Assembly (NCBI GenBank): GCA_019638525.1
Contig: JAHBTO010000001.1
Location: 744,001-808,000, forward strand
Source: Ferruginibacter sp.
GTDB taxonomy: Bacteria; Bacteroidota; Bacteroidia; Chitinophagales; Chitinophagaceae
Direction of reading: 5' to 3'
Length of the DNA: 64,000 nucleotides
A program made the translations under genes and the position numbers. The notes beneath the pieces are model-generated. The model ran no database searches. It had not been told where the DNA came from and was given only the letters and a program-made list of their open reading frames with translations. Each line of letters opens with the position of its first letter. The first letter of the stretch is position 1. Of this stretch, positions 17,053 through 26,621 are shown piece after piece.

Positions 17053-20000
17053 ATGAAAAAAATATTCCTGCACATTTATGATTTTTTTGAAAAGCGCCGG
17101 CTTGCCCTGTATATCATATTTGGGATAATTTTTTTAATGGCAGCCTGGTTTGCATCAAGGGTTAAGTTTGAAGAAGACATATCTAAAATATTACCAAAAG
17201 ATAAAAAGATTGAAAAACTGAACGAAGTTTTTCAAAATTCAAAGTTCATGGATAAGCTAGTGGTTATGGTATCGCTTAAAGATACTACCGCAACCGCACA
17301 GCCCGACAGCCTCATTGCATACACCGATACACTTGTTGAAAACATCCAATTAAAACTTACACCATTCATAGGCAAATTAAATGTAAAGGTTGACGACGAA
17401 CTGGTAATGGAGTTATTTGGATTGCTGAACGAACACCTGCCTGTTTTTCTTGATGAAAAAGATTATTTAGAAATTGATTCCCTCATAAAACCACAAAAAG
17501 TTAAGGAAACACTTGAGCAGGATTTTCGTACACTTACCTCTCCTACAGGCTTTGCTTTAAAAACCATGATTAGCAAAGATCCCGTGGGCATCACGTTCCT
17601 GGCAATGAAAAAACTGCAGCAACTGCAGTTTGATGAAAATTTTGAACGCTACGAAAATTATATCGTAACCAGGGATATGAAACACCTGCTGTTTTTCATT
17701 ACTCCCAAATATCCTCCTAACAATACGGGCAAAAACGCTTTACTACTTAAAGGGTTGGATAGTTTGATTAATAATGGCAGCAACAATATTACTGCATCCT
17801 ACTTTGGTGCAACCGCCGTTTCGGTAGGCAATGCATTACAGCTTAGGAAAGATACGTTGCTAACACAGGGTATCACCATACTTTTTATCATCATCTTCCT
17901 GGGGTTTTATTTCAGGAAGAAAACGGCACCCTTCATTATACTTGTGCCGGTGGTTTTTGGCGCTGTGTTTTCGCTGGCTGTTATTTATTTTTTAAAAGGA
18001 AGCATTTCGGTAATTGCATTGGGTACCGGCTCGGTGGTATTGGGTATTGCCGTAAATTATTCGCTACATGTTTTTAACCATTACCGGCATACAAAAAATA
18101 TAAAAGAGCTGATACAAGACCTTGCCAAACCGATGACGATTGGCAGCTTTACCACTATTGGAGGTTTTTTGTGCCTGCAGTTTGTTGAATCGGAAATGCT
18201 GAAAGACCTGGGCCTGTTTGCAGCTTTCAGCTTAGTGGGAGCGTCATTGTGTTCATTAATATTCCTGCCGCATTTTATTGCTGCAAAAAAACAGCCGGCT
18301 ACGCAACATGTTTTAGATAACTTTTCGTGGATAGATAAGCTTGCATCTTTAAAACCTGAGTATAACAAATACCTCGTCATCCTCATTTTTGGGTTAACCA
18401 TTTTTTTTGCTTTTTGGGCAGGCAAAGCCGGTTTTGAACCCGACTTGCAGAACATGAATTTCATGAGCAAACGATTAAAGCAGTCAGAAAAACAATTGAA
18501 CCACATCAACCAATACGCACTACAATCGGTGTACCTTGTTACCGAGGGAAAAACATTGGATGAAGCATTGGCTAATAACGAAAAATTGGTGGCCGATATT
18601 GATAAACTAAAGGACAAGCAGGTTGTAAAAAAATATTCAGGCGTATCTTCTCTTATTATTTCCGATTCTTTACAAAAAATTAGGATAGAAAGATGGAACA
18701 GGTACTGGACCGCAGATAAGAAAAATGAACTGATGGCAACATTAATTAAAGAAGGTGTTGCACTAAAATTCAATGCATCGGCATTTGATAATTTTAAATT
18801 GCTGCTTGATAAAGAATACACACCTGTTGATAAAAATGCCATGGCGCCGGTGCGAAAAAACCTGCTGGATGATTATATCACCGAAAAGCCAGGAAAAGCA
18901 ACCGTTGTTACCCTGGTAAAAACCGTTCCCGAAAAAAAACAACAAGTGTATGATGCATTTGAAAACAAGGCGCATGTTACCGTGCTTGATAAGCAATACC
19001 TTACCAAACGTTTTGTTGAAATCATTAATTTGGATTTTACAAGCATTGCTTTAATGACTTCGATGTTGGTGTTTTTTGTATTGCTGCTTGTGTATGGAAG
19101 AATAGAACTTACACTGGTTTCGTTTATACCAATGGCCATAAGCTGGCTTTGGATATTAGGTATCATGGGCCTTTTTGACATACGGTTCAATATCATTAAC
19201 ATCATCATTTCTGCACTCATATTTGGCCTGGGCGATGATTATAGCCTCTTCATCATGGATGGTTTACTGCAGGAATATAAAACCGGCAAAAAAAACCTGT
19301 CATCATTTAAATCATCCATCATACTATCGGCGGTAACAACGGTTGCCGGCCTGGGTGTGTTAATATTTGCACAGCACCCGGCGCTGCGTTCCATAGCGTT
19401 AATCTCTATCATCGGTATTCTTTGCGTGGTAATAATTGCACAGGTGTTAATCCCTTTTTTGTTTAGGATACTGGTAACTAACAGGGTAAAACGTAACCGT
19501 TTTCCCTGGACGCTGTGGGGCTTCATTAAATCATCATTTGCATTTTCGTATTTTATTGGCTGGAGTGTTACGCTTACGCTGTTGGCGTATATTTTTTCTT
19601 TGTTCAATATAAAAGAAAAAGGCAAGCTGCTGTATCATAAAATTATTGCGCTTGTTTGCAAGCGGCTGGTGTATATAATGATTAATGTAAAAAAGAAAAT
19701 CATCAATCAGCAGGGAGAAGATTTTAAAAAACCTGCTATCATCATTGCTAATCATCAATCTTCATTGGATATTTTACCATTGATAATGCTGCATCCAAAA
19801 CTGCTAATGATTACCAACAACCGGATATGGAATTCACCGTTGTTTGGCAAAGTCATCCGCCTGGCCGATTATTTTCCGGCCGAGCAAATTGAAACAGATT
19901 TAAGCCAGGTACAACAAAGGATTAAAAACGGTTATTCAGTAATTATTTTTCCCGAAGGTACAAGGGCCGAAGATGGAGTGATTAAAAGATTTCATAAAGG

Positions 20001-20895
20001 CGCTTTTTATTTAGCCCAAAAACTTGATGTAGATATTTTACCCATCATGATACATGGCACTAATTATACACTTACCAAACAAGACCAGCTTTTAAAAGAC
20101 GGGAAACTTACAGTTAAAATATTACCAAGGATTAAAACTGCCGATACATCTTATGGAAATGGTTATGCCGAAAGATCCAAAGTTGTTGGTCGTTATTTTC
20201 GTGCCGAGTTTGAAAAACTTAGAACAGAAATTGAACAACCAAAATATTTTAGGGAACAACTTATTTATAATTACCTGTACAAAGGCCCGGTGCTTGAATG
20301 GTATATGCGTATAAAAACAAAGCTCGAAAAAAATTACCAGCCATTTAACCAACTTGTACCCAAACAAGGAAAGATACTTGACATTGGCTGTGGCTATGGC
20401 TTTATGCCCTACATGCTTTGGTTTGTTGAAAAAAACAGGCATATAACCGGTATTGATTATGATGAAGAAAAAATTGAAACTGCCAATCATTGTTTTAGCA
20501 AAACCGATAACATTAATTTTGTACATAGCGATGTAATGAGTTTTGCATTTGAAAAATACGATTGCATCATCATGGCCGATATGCTGCATTATTTACAACC
20601 CGCCGAGCAAAAATTGGTAATTGAAAAGTGTTTACAGCATTTAAATGCCGGTGGCAGTATCATCATACGTGATGGCGATAAAGACAAAGAAGCGATGCAC
20701 AAAAAAACAAGACTTACCGAATTTTTATCAACCAAAGTGGTAAACTTTAATAAAACAAAAGAAACAGGGTTAAGTTTTTTATCGGGCAGTATGATAAGGG
20801 AAATGGCTGCGGCTAACAATATGCTTTGTACCGAAATGGCCGATTCTAAACTTACCTCAAACACCTTGTTTATTTTAAAAGCAGCAAATAATTAA
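17053..20895 (+). CDS. Trifunctional MMPL transporter / lysophospholipid acyltransferase / SAM methyltransferase
   Basis: A 1280-residue fusion of three domains. Residues about 1-830 form an MMPL/RND-type exporter with two sets of membrane helices and two large periplasmic loops (YFGATAVSVGNAL, FGLGDDYSLFIMDG). Residues about 880-1065 are a PlsC-type acyltransferase with ANHQSSLD (HX4D near 898) and FPEGTRAEDG (near 965). Residues about 1090-1280 are a class I methyltransferase with ILDIGCGYGF (near 1108). The reading frame is continuous, so the fusion is genuine, and proteins with this layout are known in Bacteroidota. A role in moving the pigment or its lipid across the inner membrane and esterifying it is inferred. 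It overlaps the next gene by 1 nt. Confidence 0.9.
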   Translation: MKKIFLHIYDFFEKRRLALYIIFGIIFLMAAWFASRVKFEEDISKILPKDKKIEKLNEVFQNSKFMDKLVVMVSLKDTTATAQPDSLIAYTDTLVENIQLKLTPFIGKLNVKVDDELVMELFGLLNEHLPVFLDEKDYLEIDSLIKPQKVKETLEQDFRTLTSPTGFALKTMISKDPVGITFLAMKKLQQLQFDENFERYENYIVTRDMKHLLFFITPKYPPNNTGKNALLLKGLDSLINNGSNNITASYFGATAVSVGNALQLRKDTLLTQGITILFIIIFLGFYFRKKTAPFIILVPVVFGAVFSLAVIYFLKGSISVIALGTGSVVLGIAVNYSLHVFNHYRHTKNIKELIQDLAKPMTIGSFTTIGGFLCLQFVESEMLKDLGLFAAFSLVGASLCSLIFLPHFIAAKKQPATQHVLDNFSWIDKLASLKPEYNKYLVILIFGLTIFFAFWAGKAGFEPDLQNMNFMSKRLKQSEKQLNHINQYALQSVYLVTEGKTLDEALANNEKLVADIDKLKDKQVVKKYSGVSSLIISDSLQKIRIERWNRYWTADKKNELMATLIKEGVALKFNASAFDNFKLLLDKEYTPVDKNAMAPVRKNLLDDYITEKPGKATVVTLVKTVPEKKQQVYDAFENKAHVTVLDKQYLTKRFVEIINLDFTSIALMTSMLVFFVLLLVYGRIELTLVSFIPMAISWLWILGIMGLFDIRFNIINIIISALIFGLGDDYSLFIMDGLLQEYKTGKKNLSSFKSSIILSAVTTVAGLGVLIFAQHPALRSIALISIIGILCVVIIAQVLIPFLFRILVTNRVKRNRFPWTLWGFIKSSFAFSYFIGWSVTLTLLAYIFSLFNIKEKGKLLYHKIIALVCKRLVYIMINVKKKIINQQGEDFKKPAIIIANHQSSLDILPLIMLHPKLLMITNNRIWNSPLFGKVIRLADYFPAEQIETDLSQVQQRIKNGYSVIIFPEGTRAEDGVIKRFHKGAFYLAQKLDVDILPIMIHGTNYTLTKQDQLLKDGKLTVKILPRIKTADTSYGNGYAERSKVVGRYFRAEFEKLRTEIEQPKYFREQLIYNYLYKGPVLEWYMRIKTKLEKNYQPFNQLVPKQGKILDIGCGYGFMPYMLWFVEKNRHITGIDYDEEKIETANHCFSKTDNINFVHSDVMSFAFEKYDCIIMADMLHYLQPAEQKLVIEKCLQHLNAGGSIIIRDGDKDKEAMHKKTRLTEFLSTKVVNFNKTKETGLSFLSGSMIREMAAANNMLCTEMADSKLTSNTLFILKAANN

Positions 20896-22409
20896 TGACA
20901 GCAAATTTTGACATAGTGATTATTGGCAGCGGCATGGGTGGGCTGGTTTGTGCCGATATACTTAGCCGTGAAGGCTACAAGGTTTGTGTGCTTGAAAAAA
21001 ACCGGCAGATAGGCGGTAGTCTTCAAACCTATGTGAGGGATAGGGTGATTTTTGATTCGGGTGTGCATTACTTAGGCGGGTTAGGCGAGGGGCAAAACCT
21101 TTACCAGGTGTTTAAATACCTTGACATTATTGGCAGGTTAAAACTGCAGAAAATGGATGAAGATGTTTTTGATAAAATAATTATTGAAAACGATGATAAG
21201 GAATATGTGTATGCACAAGGTTACGAAAATTTTATACAGCACTTACTAAAAGATTTTCCTGATGAAGAAAAGGCGCTGCGTATTTATTGCGATAAAATAA
21301 AAGATGTATGCAGCCGGTTTCCCTTGTACAATTTGCGAAGCGGCGGCGATATCAACGAAAAAACACCGGTGCTTGAAATAGACGCACAGGCATATATTGC
21401 ATCTATCACAAACAATAAAAAATTGCAGGCTGTGCTTGCCGGTAACAATACCTTGTATGCCGGGCAGGGCGGTAAAACACCATTGTATGTACATGCCATG
21501 ATTTTGAACAGTTATATTGAAAGCTCCTGGAAATGTATTGACGGGGGATCGGCCATCAGCAAATTTATGGCGCAAAATATACGAAAGCACGGAGGAGAAA
21601 TACGCCGCAATACCGAAGTGAAAAAAATTGTTGTGGATGATGGAAAAGTTACTTCGGTTGAACTGATGGATGGCTCACACATAGGGGCAAAAAATTTTAT
21701 CAGCAATATGCACCCTGTTCGTACGCTTGATATGACCGAGACTGATATTATAAAACCTGCCTATCGCAGCCGTGTTAAAGAATTAGAAAACACCGTTTCT
21801 TCTTTTATAGTAAATGTTGTTTTTAATAAAGACTCTTTTCCTTATTTAAAACACAATTATTATTACCATAAGGAAGGACAGGTTTGGAATATGCCTGGTT
21901 ATACCGAACAAAACTGGCCGCTGGGTTATGCATTGTTTTTTTCGGCATCATCAAGGTCGGATGTATATGCTGAGTCGATGACGATATTGGCTTATATGAA
22001 GTTTGATGATGTAAAACAATGGGCTGGTACATTCAATACCGTATCTAACGAAAATAACAGGGGCGCCGACTATGAATCTTTTAAAAAACAAAAAGCCGAA
22101 TTGCTGATAGATTTGGTTGAGGAAAAATTCCCCGGTTTGCGTAAGCACATCAAATCATATTACACGGCAACACCTTTATCATACCGGGACTATATTGGTA
22201 ATTATGATGGCTCAATGTATGGTATTGCAAAAGATTATCACAACCCATTAAAAACATTCATATCACCACGCACTAAAATACCTAACCTTTATTTAACAGG
22301 ACAAAATCTTAATTTACATGGTGTACTTGGTGCAGCCATGAGCGGCCTTGTTACCTGTGTAGCTTTTATGGGAAACGAAACTGTAATTGAAAAGATTAGA
22401 AATGCTTAA
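20895..22409 (+). CDS. CrtI/phytoene-desaturase-like FAD oxidoreductase
   Basis: A 504-residue protein with an N-terminal FAD site DIVIIGSGMGGLVCADIL (about 4-21), ...LEKNRQIGGSLQTY, and a C-terminal LYLTGQNLNLHGVLGAAMSG second FAD motif, the architecture of carotene desaturases, isomerases and retinol saturases. In a polyene pathway it could isomerise, desaturate or saturate the conjugated chain, but no substrate can be assigned from sequence. The stop of the MMPL fusion and this ATG overlap (TAATG), so they are co-translated. Confidence 0.82.
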   Translation: MTANFDIVIIGSGMGGLVCADILSREGYKVCVLEKNRQIGGSLQTYVRDRVIFDSGVHYLGGLGEGQNLYQVFKYLDIIGRLKLQKMDEDVFDKIIIENDDKEYVYAQGYENFIQHLLKDFPDEEKALRIYCDKIKDVCSRFPLYNLRSGGDINEKTPVLEIDAQAYIASITNNKKLQAVLAGNNTLYAGQGGKTPLYVHAMILNSYIESSWKCIDGGSAISKFMAQNIRKHGGEIRRNTEVKKIVVDDGKVTSVELMDGSHIGAKNFISNMHPVRTLDMTETDIIKPAYRSRVKELENTVSSFIVNVVFNKDSFPYLKHNYYYHKEGQVWNMPGYTEQNWPLGYALFFSASSRSDVYAESMTILAYMKFDDVKQWAGTFNTVSNENNRGADYESFKKQKAELLIDLVEEKFPGLRKHIKSYYTATPLSYRDYIGNYDGSMYGIAKDYHNPLKTFISPRTKIPNLYLTGQNLNLHGVLGAAMSGLVTCVAFMGNETVIEKIRNA

Positions 22410-24063
22410 ACGAAAAAAATTTTGGAAAAGGGTTGGTTATGTGTTGGGTTGCATTTTATTGTTGCTGCTTATTGGCGCCATATATGTTGTACAGGTTTCA
22501 AAGGTAAAGCCACCGGTTATAAAAGATATGAGCAGCCTGCAATTGCAGCGAACTGATCATGGTAATGGTTTTTACACAATTAAAGACAGTTGGTTTCGCC
22601 ATAGCAAAAGCGGCCTGTTTGAAATGTATGTTGATGGGCCGCCATTTGAAATGGGAGTTATAAACGGCAAACTTAGTAAAGAGTTGGTGGTGCGGCAGGA
22701 AGATCATTTTGCAGAACAGATAAGTAAATTGGTGCCATCAAATTTTCAACGCCATTATTTAAAGTACCTGATAGGTTTTTTTAACCGTAACCTTGATAAG
22801 AATGTAAAAGAAGAATACCTGGATGAGATTTATGGCGTATCAGAATCTGCCTCACCAAAATACCAATACCTTGGCAGCAATTATCAGCGTATTTTAAATT
22901 ACCATGCAGCGCACGATATTGGGCATGCTGTGCAAAACCTGGCATTGGTTGGCTGCACATCGTTTGGTACCTGGGGCGCCATGTCGCAGGACAGTACGAT
23001 GATCATAGGCCGCAATTTTGATTTTTATGTAGGCGATAAATTTGCTCAGGATAAGATTGTGGCATTCTTTAATCCGCAACAGGGGCATAAGTTTATGACC
23101 GTTACCTGGGGCGGTTTTATCGGCGCTGTTTCGGGTATGAACGACCAGGGCTTATCGGTAACCATCAATGCAGCAAAAACAGCATTGCCTACCAGCTCGG
23201 CCACACCGGTATCATTAGTTACAAGAGAAATTCTGCAATATGCAAAAAATATTAATGAAGCTATTGCTATAGCAAAGTCGAGAAAGATGTTTGTATCAGA
23301 ATCTTTTCTTGTGGCATCAGCCAACGACAATAAAGCAGTGATTATTGAAAAAACTCCCAACGCTTTGGATGTGTACGATCCTCATAAAGATTATATCATT
23401 TGCGCCAATCATTTTCAAAGCCCTTCGTTATCAAAAACAAAAATGAATATACAGCAGGAAAAAGAAAGTGCATCAATGTACCGCTATAAAAGACTGGCAC
23501 AGTTGCTGGACGAAAACGGGAAAAACAGCGTGCAAAAAACAATTAATATTTTACGTGACCAGAAAGGGCTTAACGGAGCCAACATTGGTATGGGCAACGA
23601 AAAAGCCATCAACCAGCTTATTGCACACCACTCGGTTGTGTTTGAACCCAAAAAATTAATTGTATGGGTTTCTACATCGCCCTGGCAGTTGGGCCAGTAT
23701 GTTGCTTACGATTTAAAAAAGATTTTTGCCCTGCATGGTTTAAAAGATAATCATGAAATTATTGATAGCAGTTTAACCATTGCCCCCGATTCATTTTTGC
23801 TAACAGCAGCCTATAAAAACTTTATTGTTTTTCGTACATTGAAGCAGCGAATACTGGATGGTGGCAATGTGGATGTTGATAGTTTGATAGCCAGCAATCC
23901 CGAGTTTTATAATTCTTATGTATTAGCTGGAGATTATTTGTATAAGCAAAAAAAATATGCAGCAGCTTTGCATAATTACCAGGTAGCGCTAACAAAAGTA
24001 ATTGCAACAAAGCAGGAAGAAGAACATATAAGAAAACAAATAAGAAAGATAAATGAGAAATAA
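22402..24063 (+). CDS. C45-type (penicillin acyltransferase-like) hydrolase/acyltransferase with membrane anchor
   Basis: A 553-residue protein. One N-terminal membrane helix (about 10-31) anchors it. The central part (about 65-440) resembles C45/Ntn acyl-CoA:6-aminopenicillanate acyltransferase-like proteins, with the presumptive nucleophile Cys185 in VGCTSFGTWG, followed by IIGRNFDFYVG and VTWGGFIGAVSGMNDQGLS. The last 50 residues contain a TPR-like helix pair (YKQKKYAAALHNYQVAL). Cys185 would become N-terminal only after autoprocessing. It could form or cleave an ester or amide of the pigment; this is inference. ATG 22402 overlaps the previous gene by 8 nt; an in-frame TTG lies at 22387. 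Confidence 0.75.
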   Translation: MLKRKKFWKRVGYVLGCILLLLLIGAIYVVQVSKVKPPVIKDMSSLQLQRTDHGNGFYTIKDSWFRHSKSGLFEMYVDGPPFEMGVINGKLSKELVVRQEDHFAEQISKLVPSNFQRHYLKYLIGFFNRNLDKNVKEEYLDEIYGVSESASPKYQYLGSNYQRILNYHAAHDIGHAVQNLALVGCTSFGTWGAMSQDSTMIIGRNFDFYVGDKFAQDKIVAFFNPQQGHKFMTVTWGGFIGAVSGMNDQGLSVTINAAKTALPTSSATPVSLVTREILQYAKNINEAIAIAKSRKMFVSESFLVASANDNKAVIIEKTPNALDVYDPHKDYIICANHFQSPSLSKTKMNIQQEKESASMYRYKRLAQLLDENGKNSVQKTINILRDQKGLNGANIGMGNEKAINQLIAHHSVVFEPKKLIVWVSTSPWQLGQYVAYDLKKIFALHGLKDNHEIIDSSLTIAPDSFLLTAAYKNFIVFRTLKQRILDGGNVDVDSLIASNPEFYNSYVLAGDYLYKQKKYAAALHNYQVALTKVIATKQEEEHIRKQIRKINEK

Positions 24064-24109
24064 TATTTTCCTGTTTGGATATTATTAATAAAAAACATCG
24101 TATAGCTTT

Positions 24110-24484
24110 ATGATATATGGCATTGGCACCGATTTGGTTGATGTGGAAAGGATGATGGAAAAGATGGAAAAGAAAACCGGTTTTAAAGAACTTGTTTTTT
24201 CTGCCCACGAAATTGCTTATTGCGAAGCCCGTACTTTTAAATACCAGCACTATGCCGCCCGCTTTGCAGCTAAAGAAAGTTTTTTAAAAGCGTTGGGCAC
24301 AGGATGGAGCAAGGGTACGGCTTTTAACGAAATTGAGATATATAATGATGAGCAGGGAAAACCAGAACTGCGGCTTTTAGGTAACACATCAAAAACCGTA
24401 GAAGAACTAAAAGTTAAAAAAATATCTATTTCAATTTCGCACACTAAAACAATGGCATCGGCATTTGTAATAATTGAAAACTGA
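24110..24484 (+). CDS. acpS: Holo-[acyl-carrier-protein] synthase AcpS
   Basis: AcpS moves 4'-phosphopantetheine from CoA to the Ser of apo-ACPs. The 124-residue protein has the family signatures GIGTDLVDVERM (magnesium-binding Asp8) and FAAKESFLKALGTG, and ends with ISISHTKTMASAFVI. Length is normal for group I AcpS. Placed inside the pigment cluster, it can serve the two cluster ACPs. Whether it is also the organism's only AcpS cannot be told from this window. Confidence 0.93.
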   Translation: MIYGIGTDLVDVERMMEKMEKKTGFKELVFSAHEIAYCEARTFKYQHYAARFAAKESFLKALGTGWSKGTAFNEIEIYNDEQGKPELRLLGNTSKTVEELKVKKISISISHTKTMASAFVIIEN

Positions 24485-24497
24485 AGAAAAGAAAATT

Positions 24498-25781
24498 ATG
24501 GCAGCAGTGTATCCTTCACAAGATGAAATAAAAACCATGCAGGGGAAAAAACTGCAGGAGTTGATGATTTACTTACATGAACATTCTCCTTTTTATAAGG
24601 AACTGTTTACAAAAAGCAGGTTTAACCCGGCAGGTATTAGATCGGTAGAAGACCTGTCTGTAATACCAACTACTACAAAAGAAGACCTACAACAGCGCAA
24701 CAGCGATTTTTTATGTGTACCTACCAATAAGATTATCGAATACAGTTCTACTTCCGGCACACTTGGAAGCCCGGTTACTATTGCATTAACCGAAAATGAT
24801 TTAAACAGGCTTACCAATAACGAGTATAATTCTTTTATTTGTGCAGATGGTAAGCCTGATGATATTTACCAGTTGATGCTTACGTTAGACAGGCAGTTTA
24901 TGGCAGGCATGGCTTATTATACAGGTTTAAGAAAATTAGGTGCAGGCATCATTAGGCTTGGCCCGGGTGTACCATCGCTTCAATGGGAAACCATTTTTAA
25001 ATTAAAGCCAACAGCTATAGTTGCAGTACCATCCTTCATACTTAAACTAATAGCTTTTGCAAACGAACACAAAATCAACATCAACAACTCTTCTGTAAAA
25101 AAAGCAATATGTATTGGCGAAAATATACGTAATGCCGATTTTAGTTTAAACATGCTTGGCAAAAAAATTACCGATAGCTGGAATATCCAGTTATATTCTA
25201 CCTACGCATCTACCGAAATGCAAACGGCATTTACAGAATGTACTGCTATGTGTGGCGGCCACCTGCAACCCGATTTGTTGATTGTAGAATTGCTGGATGA
25301 AGGCGGACAGCCTGTAAAGGCAGGTGAGCCCGGCGAAGTAACCATTACAACTTTGGGTGTGGAAGCGATGCCCCTGCTGCGTTACAAAACTGGCGATATA
25401 TGCATGTATTTTGATGAACCTTGTAGTTGTGGCCGTAAAAGTTTAAGGCTAACGCCATTGCTTGGCCGAAAAAAACAGATGATAAAATTCAAGGGCACTA
25501 CTTTATACCCGCCGGCTTTATTTGATTTGCTGAATGAAATGGATGAGATTGATGATTTTGTGGCAGAAGTGTACAATAACGAAGTTGGCCTTGATGAAGT
25601 GTTGCTGCATTTACAAGTATCCAATCAATCCAAAGAAACCGATGGTAAGATACGATCATACCTGCAAGCCCGGTTACGGGTTAGCCCACGGGTGCAATAT
25701 CTTTCAAAAGACGAAATGCACAAAATACAGTTTCCCGAAACAGGAAGAAAAGCTATACGGTTTATCGACAGGAGAAAATAA
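24498..25781 (+). CDS. Phenylacetate-CoA-ligase-like AMP-forming aryl ligase
   Basis: A 427-residue ANL-superfamily enzyme of the PaaK type. The nucleotide-binding loop is YSSTSGTLGSPV (about 75-86), the adenine-binding region has YASTEMQTAFTEC, and the hinge and C-terminal lid begin around LLRYKTGDIC and GRKKQMIKFKGTTLYP. Cysteines at CTAMCGG and EPCSCGRKS resemble the metal-binding cysteines of some PaaK-like proteins. In context it most likely activates 4-coumarate (from the lyase at 26622) as a thioester for the ACP or CoA. ATG 24498 was chosen over TTG 24474, which would overlap acpS. Confidence 0.83.
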   Translation: MAAVYPSQDEIKTMQGKKLQELMIYLHEHSPFYKELFTKSRFNPAGIRSVEDLSVIPTTTKEDLQQRNSDFLCVPTNKIIEYSSTSGTLGSPVTIALTENDLNRLTNNEYNSFICADGKPDDIYQLMLTLDRQFMAGMAYYTGLRKLGAGIIRLGPGVPSLQWETIFKLKPTAIVAVPSFILKLIAFANEHKININNSSVKKAICIGENIRNADFSLNMLGKKITDSWNIQLYSTYASTEMQTAFTECTAMCGGHLQPDLLIVELLDEGGQPVKAGEPGEVTITTLGVEAMPLLRYKTGDICMYFDEPCSCGRKSLRLTPLLGRKKQMIKFKGTTLYPPALFDLLNEMDEIDDFVAEVYNNEVGLDEVLLHLQVSNQSKETDGKIRSYLQARLRVSPRVQYLSKDEMHKIQFPETGRKAIRFIDRRK

Positions 25782-25782
25782 A

Positions 25783-25807
25783 AAAAGCCTCCAAACAGGA
25801 GGCTTTT
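25783..25807. terminator. Bidirectional terminator between the first pigment operon and the minus-strand gene
   Basis: AAAAGCCTCC, loop AAACA, GGAGGCTTTT: a perfect 10-bp stem with A-run and T-run on the two sides. It starts 2 nt after the ligase stop codon and lies 26 nt beyond the stop of the convergent gene at 25833, so it serves both. Confidence 0.85.
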
Positions 25808-25832
25808 GTATGATTTTGATTTTATAAGTTGC

Positions 25833-26417
25833 TTACTTTAAATACTTGCCTAACTTTTTACCTGCATTGGCATACGCTTCTGATATACGTAAACCGGTAT
25901 CAAAATCATAACCAAATGCTGTGCCACCGGGTACATTGCTAATGGTAAAGGTGGCCAGTTTATTGTCTTTGTTGGCTGTTTCCACAATCCAAACCTCAGC
26001 ATCAATTTCGGCATTTTTACGGCTAATGCCGATATTATATCCCGGCTCAATAGAAGTGGTTTTAAATATCAGGGTGTACTTGGCATCTTTGCTAACTGTC
26101 ATTCCGCTTTCACGGGTAAACAGTTCAATAAACTTAGGTTCAAACCTGCTTTCTTTATCATTAGCCCAGCTTTTAGCCCAGCTATCGCCTTTTCCGGCTT
26201 CTTTTTTATTATACTCGGCAGTTTTTGCGGTTATATACTCTTGCTCGGTTTTGTATTTACCTACTTGTATATTGTCGTAATTAAATTCAATATTAATACT
26301 CGACTCCGATTTTAATATATTCTCATCACCACTTGTTTTTTTCACTCTTTGGCCAAAGGCCGAAAAAGTAAAGAAAGAGATGGCCGCAATAGCCAATGTA
26401 ATTTTTAATTTTTTCAT
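25833..26417 (-). CDS. Exported protein of unknown function inside the pigment cluster
   Basis: A 194-residue protein with a signal peptide (about 1-22, ending FSAFGQ). The mature part begins with a polar region and continues in a mixed alpha/beta pattern (EPKFIELFTRESG, IDAEVWIVETANKDNKLATFTISNVPGG, LRISEAYANAGKKLGKYLK). I do not recognise the family. It is the only minus-strand gene in the 26-kb cluster and divides it into two operons. It loosely resembles, in size and predicted fold, the exported protein at 31835, but no clear alignment was found by eye. Confidence 0.75.
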   Translation of the reverse strand: MKKLKITLAIAAISFFTFSAFGQRVKKTSGDENILKSESSINIEFNYDNIQVGKYKTEQEYITAKTAEYNKKEAGKGDSWAKSWANDKESRFEPKFIELFTRESGMTVSKDAKYTLIFKTTSIEPGYNIGISRKNAEIDAEVWIVETANKDNKLATFTISNVPGGTAFGYDFDTGLRISEAYANAGKKLGKYLK

Positions 26418-26621
26418 ATACTTTTTGATTTAAATTTTAAAATTAATGCAACATAAAAGTAAAAAATAATACAATTAATGAAATACCCACCAGCCACATT
26501 TATCGTATAGGCGCTTTAAGTAACTTCATTCAATAATAACACAAAAAATCAAAGTTTGAATTCTTTATTTTATTTTTACCTGAGCGGTTACCAAAATTAA
26601 CAGTAAAGTAAAATCCCAACC

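Noticed and set aside
18081..18842. 253-codon minus-strand open frame inside the MMPL fusion gene
   Set aside because: The plus strand encodes a continuous MMPL domain; the antisense product has no recognisable domain.
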